DNA of 64,000 nucleotides from Eshraghiella sp045129695 (GTDB taxonomy: Bacteria > Bacillota > Clostridia > Lachnospirales > Lachnospiraceae): assembly GCA_045129695.1 (NCBI GenBank), contig JBGVJZ010000043.1:62001-126000 (forward strand). Direction: 5' to 3'. Position numbers and translations under genes: made by a program. The notes under the pieces are model-generated. The model searched no databases. It worked only from the letters and a program-made list of their open reading frames with translations, and was not told where the DNA came from. This document shows, in pieces, positions 1-9,487 of the stretch. How positions within the stretch are numbered: position 1 is the stretch's first letter; every line of letters begins with the position of its first letter.

Positions 1-333
1 CAGACCCAGTTCGCCAATAAATACTACATTTTTCAGCCGCTTATTGCTAATAATTCCTTCCGCACCCATAACTGCCATTGCTATCGCCAAATCAAAATGT
101 GATCCGTTTTTACGTATTCCTGAAGGAGCCATATTAACTGTAATTCTTGAGGGTTGTAATTTAATACCCGAATTCTTAATTGCTGCCCTTACTCTGTCTC
201 TTGCTTCCTTAACAATACTGCTTAAATTGCCTGTGACCTCAAAACATGGAATACCCGGTGCCACATCCGCCTCCACGTCAATCACTCTTACCTGCGTACC
301 GGTTAAAAGTGCACAATTTGTCCTACCTGTCAT
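1..333 (-). CDS. comM: ComM/YifB-family Mg-chelatase-like AAA+ ATPase, N-terminal part
   Basis: The gene runs off the left edge; the first 111 codons are visible. It starts at the ATG at 333-331, seven bases after a strong AAGGAGG ribosome site. The visible part has the family's N-terminal domain: an opening that refers to a product 'valued' region (VDVEADVAPGIPCFEVTGNL), then VRAAIKNSG, RITVNMAPSGIRKNG and FDLAIAMAVMGA. These match the conserved blocks before the AAA+ module of YifB/ComM proteins. In naturally transformable proteobacteria ComM is a hexameric branch-migration helicase acting on incoming DNA; in Clostridia its role is not established. The Walker motifs lie outside the window. 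It follows the type IV pilus operon, separated by a hairpin and a possible promoter. Confidence 0.85.
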   Translation of the reverse strand, partial: MTGRTNCALLTGTQVRVIDVEADVAPGIPCFEVTGNLSSIVKEARDRVRAAIKNSGIKLQPSRITVNMAPSGIRKNGSHFDLAIAMAVMGAEGIISNKRLKNVVFIGELGL

Positions 334-347
334 AGCACAACCTCCTT

Positions 348-376
348 ATTATATTAGAAATATGGAATAATCTGAA
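348..376 (-). promoter_or_regulatory. Possible sigma-A promoter of the comM-like gene
   Basis: On the minus strand a TTCAGA -35-like hexamer (376-371) is followed 17 bases later by a perfect TATAAT (353-348). The -10 box lies only about 15 bases before the start codon and abuts the ribosome site, so the leader would be very short. This closeness lowers confidence. Confidence 0.35.
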
Positions 377-409
377 AAAAGATTTATCCGAATTAAGATT
401 TTAAGATAT

Positions 410-435
410 GGGAGCTGCCCTGACGGACAGCTCCC
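410..435 (-). terminator. Hairpin after the pilus operon, probable terminator
   Basis: GGGAGCTG (410-417) pairs perfectly with CAGCTCCC (428-435) around a 10-base loop. It lies just past the stop codon of the 1430-residue gene and before the comM-like gene. On the minus strand the following bases are AT-rich but not a clean U run, so termination may be partial. Confidence 0.5.
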
Positions 436-461
436 TAAAATAATTATAAATAGTTCTTTAA

Positions 462-3400
462 TTAATCAAGAGGGAATAATTCCTGCTGTACAACCTGAAC
501 ATAGCTGTAACCTGTTGCACCGGCATAGTCAGAAGACTCAACCAAAAGGTCAACTATTCCGCCATTAATGTACTGCATATAACAATCATACATATTCCTC
601 TTTTTCGGATCAGTCTCACTTGCAGCAAGACTATTCCAACTTGATGCAGGCTGACCCTCATATGGATTATAAATCTTAAACTCAGTTGGCTCACCATTTA
701 AGAGGTATGGTCCTGTTGTTCTGTTATACTCAATAAGTACCTTCTGTTCACCTGTATCAGGATCCACATAATAAATTGCACCTGACTGGAATCTTCCGAT
801 ATGCTCTCTAATTGCATCTTCATCTCCAGGGTATGTATCCTGAACTACTTCTCTTGTAGCAAGATCCTCATCAAAGGCTTCAAACTGAACTACAATATCC
901 TTATCCAGTACACTTGGGAATACTACAAAGGTCTTTGGATCATATGTTGAAGCACCATTGGTAATTGTAATGCTTGGTGTGAAGTTACCTGCCATAGCTG
1001 CTCTGATTGTTGTATTAACGAAGAGCTTCAACTCACTTATTGTATTCATATTGTTGTGACCTGCACCGGTGTAAGTTATATTACCCTTTGAGTAGATATA
1101 ATAATTATTTGCCGCATCCTTACCATAAGCAGAATAGATATCAGTATAGTTGCTGTCATCATCACCCAGAGTATACCATACAACCAGTTCATCATCCTCT
1201 AAGTCAACTCTGAAATACTGTGCATGTGTTATAGAGATACCAAGTGTTCCTGTACTAGAGGTTGTATTGAAAGGATACATGGAAATCTGTCCTCTGTTAA
1301 CCTCATTAACTATTGCTGTATCCATAACATCAGTAGAGCTTGGCAAAGAAGCATTTATCCAAGGTCTCAGAGTTCCAGGTCCGTATGTTCTCTCATTAAC
1401 ATAATTGTACTTATTAAGATATCTGTACATATGCCAGTTAGTAAATCCCTGAATCTCTGAAATATATGTTCCGTCAGCTTTCTTTGGAACATTGGCAGCT
1501 TCAAGTGTTTCAGGATCAAGATTTGGCAGTGTAGTTAAACTATATACATCCATGCCAATCATATCCCTCATCTTCATGGATATGCTGAAGGAACCATTTT
1601 TTGTAGTAGACTGAGAAAGGGTAGCAGTTGTAGTTGATCCATTTTTACTTGTTGAGTAACCAATACCAAAATTACCTGATGCATAGAAGGTTAAAACGTC
1701 ATGTGCCATTAATACACTGTTACCATTTTCTGCAAAATCCATAATACAGCTTAATGCACCATAATCATCAGACACGTCCTGACCGCCATAGCTGTCGGCA
1801 AATCCGAAGATAAGCATATTATATCCATTTGCAATTAAATAGTTGGCATCTGTGTTATAGCTCTCACCCTTTATATATTTCTTACTTGATGAGAATTGAC
1901 TTTCGAAATCATCAACCGTCATTGAGTCAATATCTACATCATAATTAATCTTCTGGGTTGCCTGACGTAATAATTTGGCAAACTGTGGATTTGAAGTTCC
2001 GGTCTTACTATTGGTTTTTTGGTCTGTGGACATATCAATCAGGGTTCCATCAACTGAAGGAATCAGCTGAAGCGCTTTAACATGCTTGGTTCCACCCCTT
2101 ACAACAGTGTAACCCTGTTCACTTACCGCATCGACTGCCAGATTACGGCTGTCAAGCTCTTCAATAAGAATCTTCCATGCAAACATACCATTGTAATTCT
2201 CTGCAAGCTTAATATTAAGTTTCTCAACCACCTCAGTATCTTTTGCCTCAACAATCTTTGCATAATACACTTCGTTGAAATCATCTATAGTTGCGTCACT
2301 CTTAAATCTTCCGTCAGTATTCTTATCTATTATCGCTTTTACAAAGTATCTCTTGCCTTTTTCAGCCTTGAATTTAACGGTATAATTAAACTCCTCAACA
2401 TTTTCAACTATACAAGAGTCCAAAAGTAATCCGGCACTATCATAAGCAATTTCAGGTGCATCATATACAGCCCCATCCTTCTGATACTGCATGCTGTATG
2501 AAATAATTTTCAGTTCATTATCATGAACTACCGATAATAATTTAGCGCTTACATCTCTTTCAGGAATAATATTAGGCATTGATTTCTTAGTGCTTATAAA
2601 TTCATACATATGTGATGTCGGATATACAATACTATCTTCTGCAGTAGTACAGTCATATAAAGCATCCACCAGAATAACAGGTCTGTCAATATCAACAAAC
2701 TCTATTAATTCATTCATTTTCTTCTCTGTAATATCATTAGGTGTAGTTCTGCTGTTACCAACCGGGTCGTCATAATAATCAGCCCAGGTTGAATATGAAG
2801 CATACTTATTAAATACCCAGTAATTAGCACTGCTAAGCTCATTACGAAGCATAGGTGTCCACGCATTAGCATTCGTAATACTGTATAGTATTTTCTGTCC
2901 CTTCCACTCCTCAGTACAAGAGGTTCCATAATCTCGAGAAAAGGAATTCCAGTTTATTTTCTTATTATTCACTCCATTAACATAATCATCAATACTCTGG
3001 AAATCTGATGGAAGAAATCCTAAAAGATTCGTATCAGATTTAACCAAATCACCATATGCGAGGTATACATATCCATCCAGTTCCACATCATTGTATATAG
3101 GTTTGCCGTTAGTATCAACCTGCATATTGCCGGTATCGGCACCAATGATAATAATATCATATGTTGCAACTAAGTCCTCGTTCAATCCATTGAATTCATA
3201 TGTTGACACATGCTTGAACTCAATTCTATTGTTATTATTAATCAAATTTTTATACTGAGCTTCACTGGTCAGTTTGGAATATGAATCAATACCAAGTGCA
3301 GTACCTAAATCTTTGATTCTCTTATATGTTTCTGTATCACCATCAGTATACTTATACATAAATCCGATTGACGGCTGGATTTCCAATACTCTGTATACTC

Positions 3401-4754
3401 TGTCCTCGTCTGCTTCTGCTCTGCTTAATGCTCTGTCTGAAGATGGCTCTTCTCCATATCCATCCAGCAGATATCTGATAATATCTGTGGTTGTATAATT
3501 TTCTCCCGGAACAGTTACATCTCTCAATGCAGCTGAACCATTGTCTGTAATGGTCTCTTCAAAATTAAAAGGTGAACCCATTAAAAAGAAGAGGCTGTCT
3601 GTTGAATTATCCGTCTTATATACATAATTGAACAGATAATCGTCAGTCTTGGTACAAGTAATGTTGAATAATGGAACATCCGTATCACCCCAATCAGAAT
3701 ATTCCGTACCATTATAATTATAAACACCATCTTTAATGTCAGCCAGAACATTCCTGTAATAAGTAGATACTCCTTCAAATTCCGCATCCTCATCTACTGA
3801 TGTTTTAAGAAGAAGATTTGCCAGTTTATAAACATTAGCAGTTGTATTTACCGGTGTACCATAATTAACAACACACGGAATCGGCTGTCCATCTGTATAT
3901 TCATTACCGGCATATACATATTCAATGATATTTTCAACCATATCCCAGCTCATGTCACTGCTGATATAATTTCCATTATCATCTTTAACATAAGAATCAT
4001 ACCAGGCAGATGCTGCTTCACCCATTGAAATTTCAGTATAGCTGTTTCCATTCTTCAGGAAAGCACCTATACCCTCTGAATCATTTACCATATTAACTCT
4101 GTTAGTTCCAATATCACCATTGATGTAGCGATTGAAGTTAATAATTTCTTCATTCTCAACATAGCTTGAAAGATATATCATACTAACATCTTCAAGATCC
4201 TCTTCTGTCAATTCACCTGCCACTACAGTTCTGACCTCAATATTTTCAGCAAGATAATTATACAATGTGGTATCATTTAATGAATCAACCAGTTTATTCA
4301 AAAAAGTATTTGAATAATTTACTGTGTATTCACCATTAAGCTCATTATAATCAATTGTAAATGGATGATAAGATGCAACATCTCCACCTACAGTAACAGT
4401 CGATACATCACCATAGTCAACCTCTGTGGACTTAAATTCCTGATATAAAGAAGCCTTATTAATCTCAAGAATATTTCTGACCCTGTCTGAACCTGTAAGC
4501 ATCTCTAAGATACCTGCATTCTCATAAGGAACAATTTCAAGAATTACAAGCTTACCGTCCTTATCATAGATGTTGCTGATAATATCTGCTTTGTTGTACA
4601 CTGAAACATAGGATTCACCATTATCATTGACTAATTTGTATGGTTTACCCTCAAGATAACTTGCAGCACCAAGCCCCGCAACCGTACATGCACATACAGC
4701 CACAGTAAATATTGCCGGCATAAGTTTTTTTGCTGTTACTTTTTTCTTTTTCAC
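462..4754 (-). CDS. Large exported protein with three DUF5057-like segments; candidate pilus-associated tip protein
   Basis: The protein has 1430 residues with a basic N-terminus and one hydrophobic segment (about residues 11-32) that looks like a signal peptide or anchor. The GTG start follows an AGGTGG ribosome site. Three segments each open with a beta-strand motif: LVILEIVP near 69, YRVLEIQP near 454 and VKALQLIP near 892. Each is followed later by a Rossmann-like strand: MIYLSSYV near 192, YDIIIIGADTG near 532 and YNMLIFGFADSYGG near 978. Only the third continues with the full pattern NGNSVLMAHD (about 1011-1020) and NYYIYSKGNITYTGAGH (about 1217-1233), which I associate with DUF5057 proteins of Clostridia. 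It is the last gene of the pilus operon, right after the minor pilins, where Gram-negative systems often encode PilY1. A tip or adhesin role is inferred from position only; no adhesion motif or LPXTG anchor is visible. Confidence 0.75.
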   Translation of the reverse strand: MKKKKVTAKKLMPAIFTVAVCACTVAGLGAASYLEGKPYKLVNDNGESYVSVYNKADIISNIYDKDGKLVILEIVPYENAGILEMLTGSDRVRNILEINKASLYQEFKSTEVDYGDVSTVTVGGDVASYHPFTIDYNELNGEYTVNYSNTFLNKLVDSLNDTTLYNYLAENIEVRTVVAGELTEEDLEDVSMIYLSSYVENEEIINFNRYINGDIGTNRVNMVNDSEGIGAFLKNGNSYTEISMGEAASAWYDSYVKDDNGNYISSDMSWDMVENIIEYVYAGNEYTDGQPIPCVVNYGTPVNTTANVYKLANLLLKTSVDEDAEFEGVSTYYRNVLADIKDGVYNYNGTEYSDWGDTDVPLFNITCTKTDDYLFNYVYKTDNSTDSLFFLMGSPFNFEETITDNGSAALRDVTVPGENYTTTDIIRYLLDGYGEEPSSDRALSRAEADEDRVYRVLEIQPSIGFMYKYTDGDTETYKRIKDLGTALGIDSYSKLTSEAQYKNLINNNNRIEFKHVSTYEFNGLNEDLVATYDIIIIGADTGNMQVDTNGKPIYNDVELDGYVYLAYGDLVKSDTNLLGFLPSDFQSIDDYVNGVNNKKINWNSFSRDYGTSCTEEWKGQKILYSITNANAWTPMLRNELSSANYWVFNKYASYSTWADYYDDPVGNSRTTPNDITEKKMNELIEFVDIDRPVILVDALYDCTTAEDSIVYPTSHMYEFISTKKSMPNIIPERDVSAKLLSVVHDNELKIISYSMQYQKDGAVYDAPEIAYDSAGLLLDSCIVENVEEFNYTVKFKAEKGKRYFVKAIIDKNTDGRFKSDATIDDFNEVYYAKIVEAKDTEVVEKLNIKLAENYNGMFAWKILIEELDSRNLAVDAVSEQGYTVVRGGTKHVKALQLIPSVDGTLIDMSTDQKTNSKTGTSNPQFAKLLRQATQKINYDVDIDSMTVDDFESQFSSSKKYIKGESYNTDANYLIANGYNMLIFGFADSYGGQDVSDDYGALSCIMDFAENGNSVLMAHDVLTFYASGNFGIGYSTSKNGSTTTATLSQSTTKNGSFSISMKMRDMIGMDVYSLTTLPNLDPETLEAANVPKKADGTYISEIQGFTNWHMYRYLNKYNYVNERTYGPGTLRPWINASLPSSTDVMDTAIVNEVNRGQISMYPFNTTSSTGTLGISITHAQYFRVDLEDDELVVWYTLGDDDSNYTDIYSAYGKDAANNYYIYSKGNITYTGAGHNNMNTISELKLFVNTTIRAAMAGNFTPSITITNGASTYDPKTFVVFPSVLDKDIVVQFEAFDEDLATREVVQDTYPGDEDAIREHIGRFQSGAIYYVDPDTGEQKVLIEYNRTTGPYLLNGEPTEFKIYNPYEGQPASSWNSLAASETDPKKRNMYDCYMQYINGGIVDLLVESSDYAGATGYSYVQVVQQELFPLD

Positions 4755-4791
4755 AATTCCACCTGCTTTCTAAACATTTACACATTGCACC

Positions 4792-5439
4792 CTATTTTTT
4801 ATATAACAAACCATCAGCATCTTTAATATATAATACTCCATAGAGTTCGATTTCGTCCAGATTATTTCTCAAGGTAACTGTTTTGGTATCATTACGTACT
4901 TCTTCTCCATTTGACACCTCTATATGCACCTTAAGCATAAGCGGCTGAGTATATTTTATCGAGCCATCTGTCTGTATAACCTGACATTCATCCAAAAATG
5001 TTATCTGAACATTTGTTACATGCTCACCAATAAGATAGCCTGCTCTTTCATCATCAGAAAGAGATGCGTCTGGAGTATCAAGTATATGTACTATACTCTT
5101 CTCCTTACTCCATTCGATTCTTCTGGCAGTTCCTTTTCCTGTAAGGAAATTCTCACCTGCGGTATCAGTCTCACCCGTTAACACATACAATCCGCCGTCC
5201 GTGGTATTATAAATCTCAAATGCAGTTGCTTCCATAAGGGAATCATTAATCTTATTAGATGTTTCCATTAACTCGTTCTGTAGGTCAATAGTATCATTCT
5301 GTCTGTTAAAAAAACCGGTACTTGTAGCTATGAAAGAAATAGCTCCAAGAAAAACCAGAAAACTGACAGCAACGGAAACTACCACTTCCATAAGTGACAT
5401 ACCTTTATTCTGTTTTAATTTTCTTAAATATTTTTTCAT
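4792..5439 (-). CDS. Minor pilin, PilW/GspJ-like
   Basis: 215 residues. A class III signal is present: basic leader ending NKG, then MSLMEVVVSVAVSFLVFLG, with glutamate at mature position +5 and a hydrophobic helix for insertion in the membrane and fibre. The rest is a soluble beta-rich domain without further recognisable motif. I chose the second ATG (5439), eight bases from the AGAGG ribosome site, over the ATG two codons upstream, which is too close to it. It sits last of four minor pilins and 37 bases before the large exported protein. Helical N-terminus plus position suggest the GspJ/PilW slot of a minor-pilin priming complex; the sequence beyond the helix does not settle this. Confidence 0.8.
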   Translation of the reverse strand: MKKYLRKLKQNKGMSLMEVVVSVAVSFLVFLGAISFIATSTGFFNRQNDTIDLQNELMETSNKINDSLMEATAFEIYNTTDGGLYVLTGETDTAGENFLTGKGTARRIEWSKEKSIVHILDTPDASLSDDERAGYLIGEHVTNVQITFLDECQVIQTDGSIKYTQPLMLKVHIEVSNGEEVRNDTKTVTLRNNLDEIELYGVLYIKDADGLLYKK

Positions 5440-5467
5440 AATCATAGCCTCTGTGTAAATATAATGG

Positions 5468-6028
5468 TTACTGCCTTATGTGCTTTCCCGTAGAATAATA
5501 TAATCGAATTGTTTCGGATCTTTCATCCTCATAATAGCACACTATATCTCCATAATTGATATCCTTACCTTCATAAAGTGTAACTGTCGTACTACTTGTG
5601 GTTGCGGATACCTTCTTAACTTCGCCTGACAGTAATTTATATGATATAATAATACTGTCATAGACTACAGGATCTGTTCCCAAATCATATTCTATTAAAG
5701 AACCATTCTGAATAAGCTTAATATCAACATTGCTTGGAAGTTTTTCTGATACAATTACTTCTGTACTATTGTCAGAATAAGTCTTAATCAGTTTTACATT
5801 ATCATTTGTAATAACAACATCCCAACTTTTAGCTGAGGTCGTCATAGCCCGGTTCTTGCCTTCAAGCATAACTTCTTCAATAAAACTTGCAGCTTTATTA
5901 ACATTAGCACTACTTACAGTATACCATGTTACCGCCGTTATGCTCATAAGAACTGCCATAATGGCAACTACAACAAGAAGTTCAACAAGGGAGAAACCGG
6001 CATTTGATTTTCTATTATTATTCTGCAT
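5468..6028 (-). CDS. Minor pilin, FimT/GspH-like
   Basis: 186 residues. The leader MQNNNRKSNAG precedes FSLVELLVVVAIMAVLMS, a textbook prepilin cleavage site with Glu+5. The following AASFIEEVMLEGKNRAMTTSAKSWDVVI resembles the GspH/FimT family, in which the helix is followed by 'ARs.A..r...v.v' and a beta domain. The ORF overlaps the end of the preceding GspK-like gene by 11 bases and has its own GGAG ribosome site, so translational coupling is likely. Function: probably part of the minor-pilin complex that starts fibre assembly. Substrate of the prepilin peptidase encoded at 12302-13063. Confidence 0.82.
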   Translation of the reverse strand: MQNNNRKSNAGFSLVELLVVVAIMAVLMSITAVTWYTVSSANVNKAASFIEEVMLEGKNRAMTTSAKSWDVVITNDNVKLIKTYSDNSTEVIVSEKLPSNVDIKLIQNGSLIEYDLGTDPVVYDSIIISYKLLSGEVKKVSATTSSTTVTLYEGKDINYGDIVCYYEDERSETIRLYYSTGKHIRQ

Positions 6029-8252
6029 AATTCTTTCTCCAGTTATTAAAGCTTAACATATCTGTAACATCTACTATCGAAGACTGATAGAAGTTATCTG
6101 TTGCCATCTGGTATGCATAGAAATATTTTGAAAGTCTTACATCTTCATCGAGAACTCGGCTGGCAACATCCCTGATACCATTGGTAATATTTGCAGTCTG
6201 AGTACCACTATACACACTAACCTTACCATTTGTGATAATTAAACCTTCAAAATCCTTTCTTACAATTATATCCGAATTATATCCGAGAACAACGCCTCCA
6301 ACTACATAATCCGGTATCTGGTATGTACCCTCAACGATTACCGCTGCAATTGTATTGTCATCTCTCACATTAACATAATCGTTCTCTAAGTTTGAAAGTG
6401 CCTCAGTATCAACTACTCTGTCGTAAGCCGTAAGAATTGATACGTCTCCTGTATCATACTCATTACCAGCGATTGTAATCTTCTGTGGCCACTGTGATAC
6501 TGCCATATCATTATCCTTTGATCCTATATCATATAAAAAGGACTGGAGAATCGTATAGCGGTTTTTCTTATCTTCGCAAAGTTTAATTACGTCAACAATG
6601 TTAGGAGTCTGGGTATCATCAGTCATTGCACTTCCAACTGTATACATATTACCGGCTGAGTACACCTTTGCATCCGGAGCATAATCCATGTCAATCGCAC
6701 CAGTAAGCACAAATGAAACAAGACATTTATTAATATGCTGATATAATTCAGCTCTGTCAGCACTCCATCTGCTACCCTTGTTGGTAATATTACTCTGTAA
6801 ATAAGTTTCACTGAGAATACAGTTAATGTATTTCTGTTTAGCTTCCTTTGATGAGAAATTCAGATACAGATAAGCAAGCCCCTCTACAGTGTGAATAGTA
6901 TAAGGCTGTGATGCATCCAAAAGCTCATATGCAAAGAAATCGGTTAAATCAATGTCGTAATCAAGAATATTAGATGTTTCTGTAGGATTGGTCGGTTCAA
7001 CGCCTGTTCCTGCTTTAGGTGACATATAGTAAATAGGAACAAGATATATCTGCTGTGCTCCTCTTAATGAAACTGAATCAGCGGTCATATAGTTATCCGT
7101 TCCAGCTGTTTCAAAATTAACATATGCTCTTCCGGCAAGAACCAGTTTCCTAAGTCCCACTCCATTAAGTGTACTTCCTCTTCCGTTAATTACAATAGCA
7201 CTACTCATTCCGGTGTCAGCTGTGCCTGCATAGCTGTATCCGGTATATTCTGAACTTATAGTAACATTGCTTGTATTACCCTCAAGGTTCAAATCATCCG
7301 CGACAAACACCTGGCCTTCACTGCCAAGATTGATGGTTGCACGGCTCTGTGAATCTGAACCTGCATTAAGATTAATGCACCACAATTTACCTTTATCAAA
7401 AGAAAGTGTGCCCTCAGCACCTACATTAATGTCCCCCGCTGATACAATATTGGAAGTAAGCGTATCGTTACCTACTGTAAGAGTACTACTGTTGGTTATG
7501 TTAATTCCGCCTGAAGCTCCACCATTACCTGCAAAAACTCCACCTGCAAAAAAACCTTTGGATGGTAATCCGTCACGTCCGACATCAACTCCATTCATAG
7601 CAATGATACTGTACTCCAAAAAGGTCTCAAGTGTACTTCTTGTATTACTAATGAAATCGAATTCCTTATTAGGATAACTAAATTCAATATCAACAGCTAC
7701 CGTAGAATAATAATCACCATTCTCTTCCTTCTGCTTATACTGAACAATTACATCTTCAATTATAATTGAACATGCATCCTTATCATAATCGATATCTCCG
7801 TAAGAAGATACATATGCAAGTGTCGGTTCACTTAAAAAACTTGAAAGATACGCCTCCAATGTATTATTGCTTTCCTCCAGCTGGATAATATCCTGTAAGG
7901 CGGTAAAATACTTTTCTTTAAGCTGCTTATTCGCATCATCATTATCAATCTTAATTGTATAAGTATCTCCACCGACAACTATTGCCTTTGTAAGCTGCTG
8001 CGCAACTTCAAGGTATGCCGTCTCCATTGTATTACTTGTTACCTCACCAAGACCTGCATACACCTCATCCAATGCACCCTCCGCACTATAGAAGGTTTTC
8101 TTGGAATTATTATTCATAATCCTAAGTCTGTAATTGGTGGCTGCCGCTGATAATATAACGGCAGTCAGAATTGAAACAAAAGCTATTGCAATGAGAACAA
8201 CTATGAGGGAAGCGCCTTTGTTATTAATTTTCTTAAGTTTTAACTTATTCAT
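6018..8252 (-). CDS. Very large minor pilin, PilX/GspK-like, with repeat-rich domain
   Basis: 744 residues, far longer than usual PilX (about 200) or GspK (about 300). The leader ends INNKG and is followed by ASLIVVLIAIAFVSILTAVI; position +5 is valine, not glutamate, the exception also seen in GspK-type pseudopilins that cap the fibre. After the helix comes KTFYSAEGALDEVYAGL, matching the PilX-type 'A..gAe.a' region. Residues about 225-370 are rich in Gly, Asn, Ser and short hydrophobic strands (GNGGASGGINITNSSTL, NINLGSEGQ-like turns, VINGRGSTLNG), resembling a beta-solenoid. The C-terminal half contains more such strands (VEGTYQIPDYVVGGVVLGYN). The gene lies between the GspI-like and GspH-like genes. 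A tip-located adhesive domain is plausible, but not shown. Confidence 0.8.
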   Translation of the reverse strand: MNKLKLKKINNKGASLIVVLIAIAFVSILTAVILSAAATNYRLRIMNNNSKKTFYSAEGALDEVYAGLGEVTSNTMETAYLEVAQQLTKAIVVGGDTYTIKIDNDDANKQLKEKYFTALQDIIQLEESNNTLEAYLSSFLSEPTLAYVSSYGDIDYDKDACSIIIEDVIVQYKQKEENGDYYSTVAVDIEFSYPNKEFDFISNTRSTLETFLEYSIIAMNGVDVGRDGLPSKGFFAGGVFAGNGGASGGINITNSSTLTVGNDTLTSNIVSAGDINVGAEGTLSFDKGKLWCINLNAGSDSQSRATINLGSEGQVFVADDLNLEGNTSNVTISSEYTGYSYAGTADTGMSSAIVINGRGSTLNGVGLRKLVLAGRAYVNFETAGTDNYMTADSVSLRGAQQIYLVPIYYMSPKAGTGVEPTNPTETSNILDYDIDLTDFFAYELLDASQPYTIHTVEGLAYLYLNFSSKEAKQKYINCILSETYLQSNITNKGSRWSADRAELYQHINKCLVSFVLTGAIDMDYAPDAKVYSAGNMYTVGSAMTDDTQTPNIVDVIKLCEDKKNRYTILQSFLYDIGSKDNDMAVSQWPQKITIAGNEYDTGDVSILTAYDRVVDTEALSNLENDYVNVRDDNTIAAVIVEGTYQIPDYVVGGVVLGYNSDIIVRKDFEGLIITNGKVSVYSGTQTANITNGIRDVASRVLDEDVRLSKYFYAYQMATDNFYQSSIVDVTDMLSFNNWRKNYAE

Positions 8253-8254
8253 GG

Positions 8255-9475
8255 CTACTGCTCCTCCTTTATAGTTGTTATAGTTGTATACACATCATCC
8301 GGGACAAAATCTTTATCAAGATATGCATTAATCGCATTCTCATCCTTCTTGTCATACCAGATATAAACATCCATCTTAAGAAGTTCAATCATATTAGTAG
8401 AACCCTGTGTAACATTCTGTTGCCAGCCGTCTACATTGGAGAATATATCAAGCTTCTCCATTGAAGGGTATTTAAGCTTTGCCTGAGTCTTAGTGTCATT
8501 ATGTGAGTAAATATATATAAGAGACTCGTCAAGTCCACTACATTTTGTTCCCACATCCTGCTGGACAATGTAGAGGTTAACCGGTTTCTCCCATTCCTCT
8601 TCAAATTCACCTTTGCGGAAATTTATATATATCTCATCCCTTGCAAATAGTCCCTCATGAGTATCATCATGGGTATCAAACGGCGTATACAATATATAGA
8701 AGCTAGGTATTTCTCCACTTCCGTCAACTATATCATCTGCTACAACAAAATGATACGACAATGATTTATCCGTCTTAATATAGTCATTACCGTTTTTGTT
8801 ACAATATGTATATGTAACTGTAACACTAAAAGTATAATGAACTTTAGGTGCTGCAACGGTTGACTGTTCCTGTTCAATATTAATGTCAACTGTTTTCTGA
8901 ATATCGGAATATTCAATATCTGAAGGAATGTCAGCATAAGCCCTCTTGAGTGCCGTCTTGATTCTTCCATCATATTTGGTAAACTGACTGAAAGCCGTTA
9001 CTGTATCAACACTGAACAAATCCCCGAGTTCAGGTGCAAGAAATTCATTAATATCCTTAATTCCACCGGATGAAACATCAGAGTACTCATTAGCATCCAA
9101 TACAACAGTGACATAGAAGTCTTCTTTGTCCTCACCCTCATAATAAGGCACTCCGTCTTTATCCTTGGTATTACCTATATTTTGAAATACTACAATACCT
9201 TTATCTGAATCAAAGAGATAATTTTCCCTTATATCCGCGCTATTTTTGTATTTCTCATTAAGATCATGCAGACTTATCTCAGTAAAATATTCTGAAATGT
9301 CCTGTGCTATATCCGTAGCATTCTGGAGACGCTTAGCATTCTTATTAACATTGGCAGACAGAACAAAGCTTCTGATAAGTGGGATGCTGATGACAGCCAG
9401 AACCGCCATCGCAACCAACACTTCAACCAGTGAAAAACCTTTATTCTTTTTTAACTTTTTTAAAAAAGCTTTCAT
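8255..9475 (-). CDS. Minor pilin, PilV/GspI-like, long
   Basis: 406 residues. Leader MKAFLKKLKKNKG then FSLVEVLVAMAVLAVISIPLI: prepilin site with Glu+5 and the 'SLVEVLVAM..L.i...' pattern typical of GspI/PilV. The C-terminal 350 residues form an acidic soluble domain (many Asp/Glu, TTITTIKEEQ at the end) without a recognised family. The stop codon is followed after 2 bases by the GspK-like gene, a tight coupling. As first of the four minor pilins in the I-K-H-J order of type II secretion and type IV pili, it is expected to join the priming/tip complex. It is roughly twice the family's usual length, like its neighbours. Confidence 0.8.
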   Translation of the reverse strand: MKAFLKKLKKNKGFSLVEVLVAMAVLAVISIPLIRSFVLSANVNKNAKRLQNATDIAQDISEYFTEISLHDLNEKYKNSADIRENYLFDSDKGIVVFQNIGNTKDKDGVPYYEGEDKEDFYVTVVLDANEYSDVSSGGIKDINEFLAPELGDLFSVDTVTAFSQFTKYDGRIKTALKRAYADIPSDIEYSDIQKTVDINIEQEQSTVAAPKVHYTFSVTVTYTYCNKNGNDYIKTDKSLSYHFVVADDIVDGSGEIPSFYILYTPFDTHDDTHEGLFARDEIYINFRKGEFEEEWEKPVNLYIVQQDVGTKCSGLDESLIYIYSHNDTKTQAKLKYPSMEKLDIFSNVDGWQQNVTQGSTNMIELLKMDVYIWYDKKDENAINAYLDKDFVPDDVYTTITTIKEEQ

Positions 9476-9487
9476 AAATTAATCACC

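Noticed and set aside
44..370. A 108-codon plus-strand frame at the left edge
   Set aside because: It is antisense to the ComM/YifB-like start, whose conserved blocks and strong ribosome site are on the minus strand.
7267..7677. A 136-codon plus-strand frame inside the GspK-like gene
   Set aside because: It is rich in Leu, Pro and Ser, has no homologous motif and is antisense to a gene with a clear prepilin signal.
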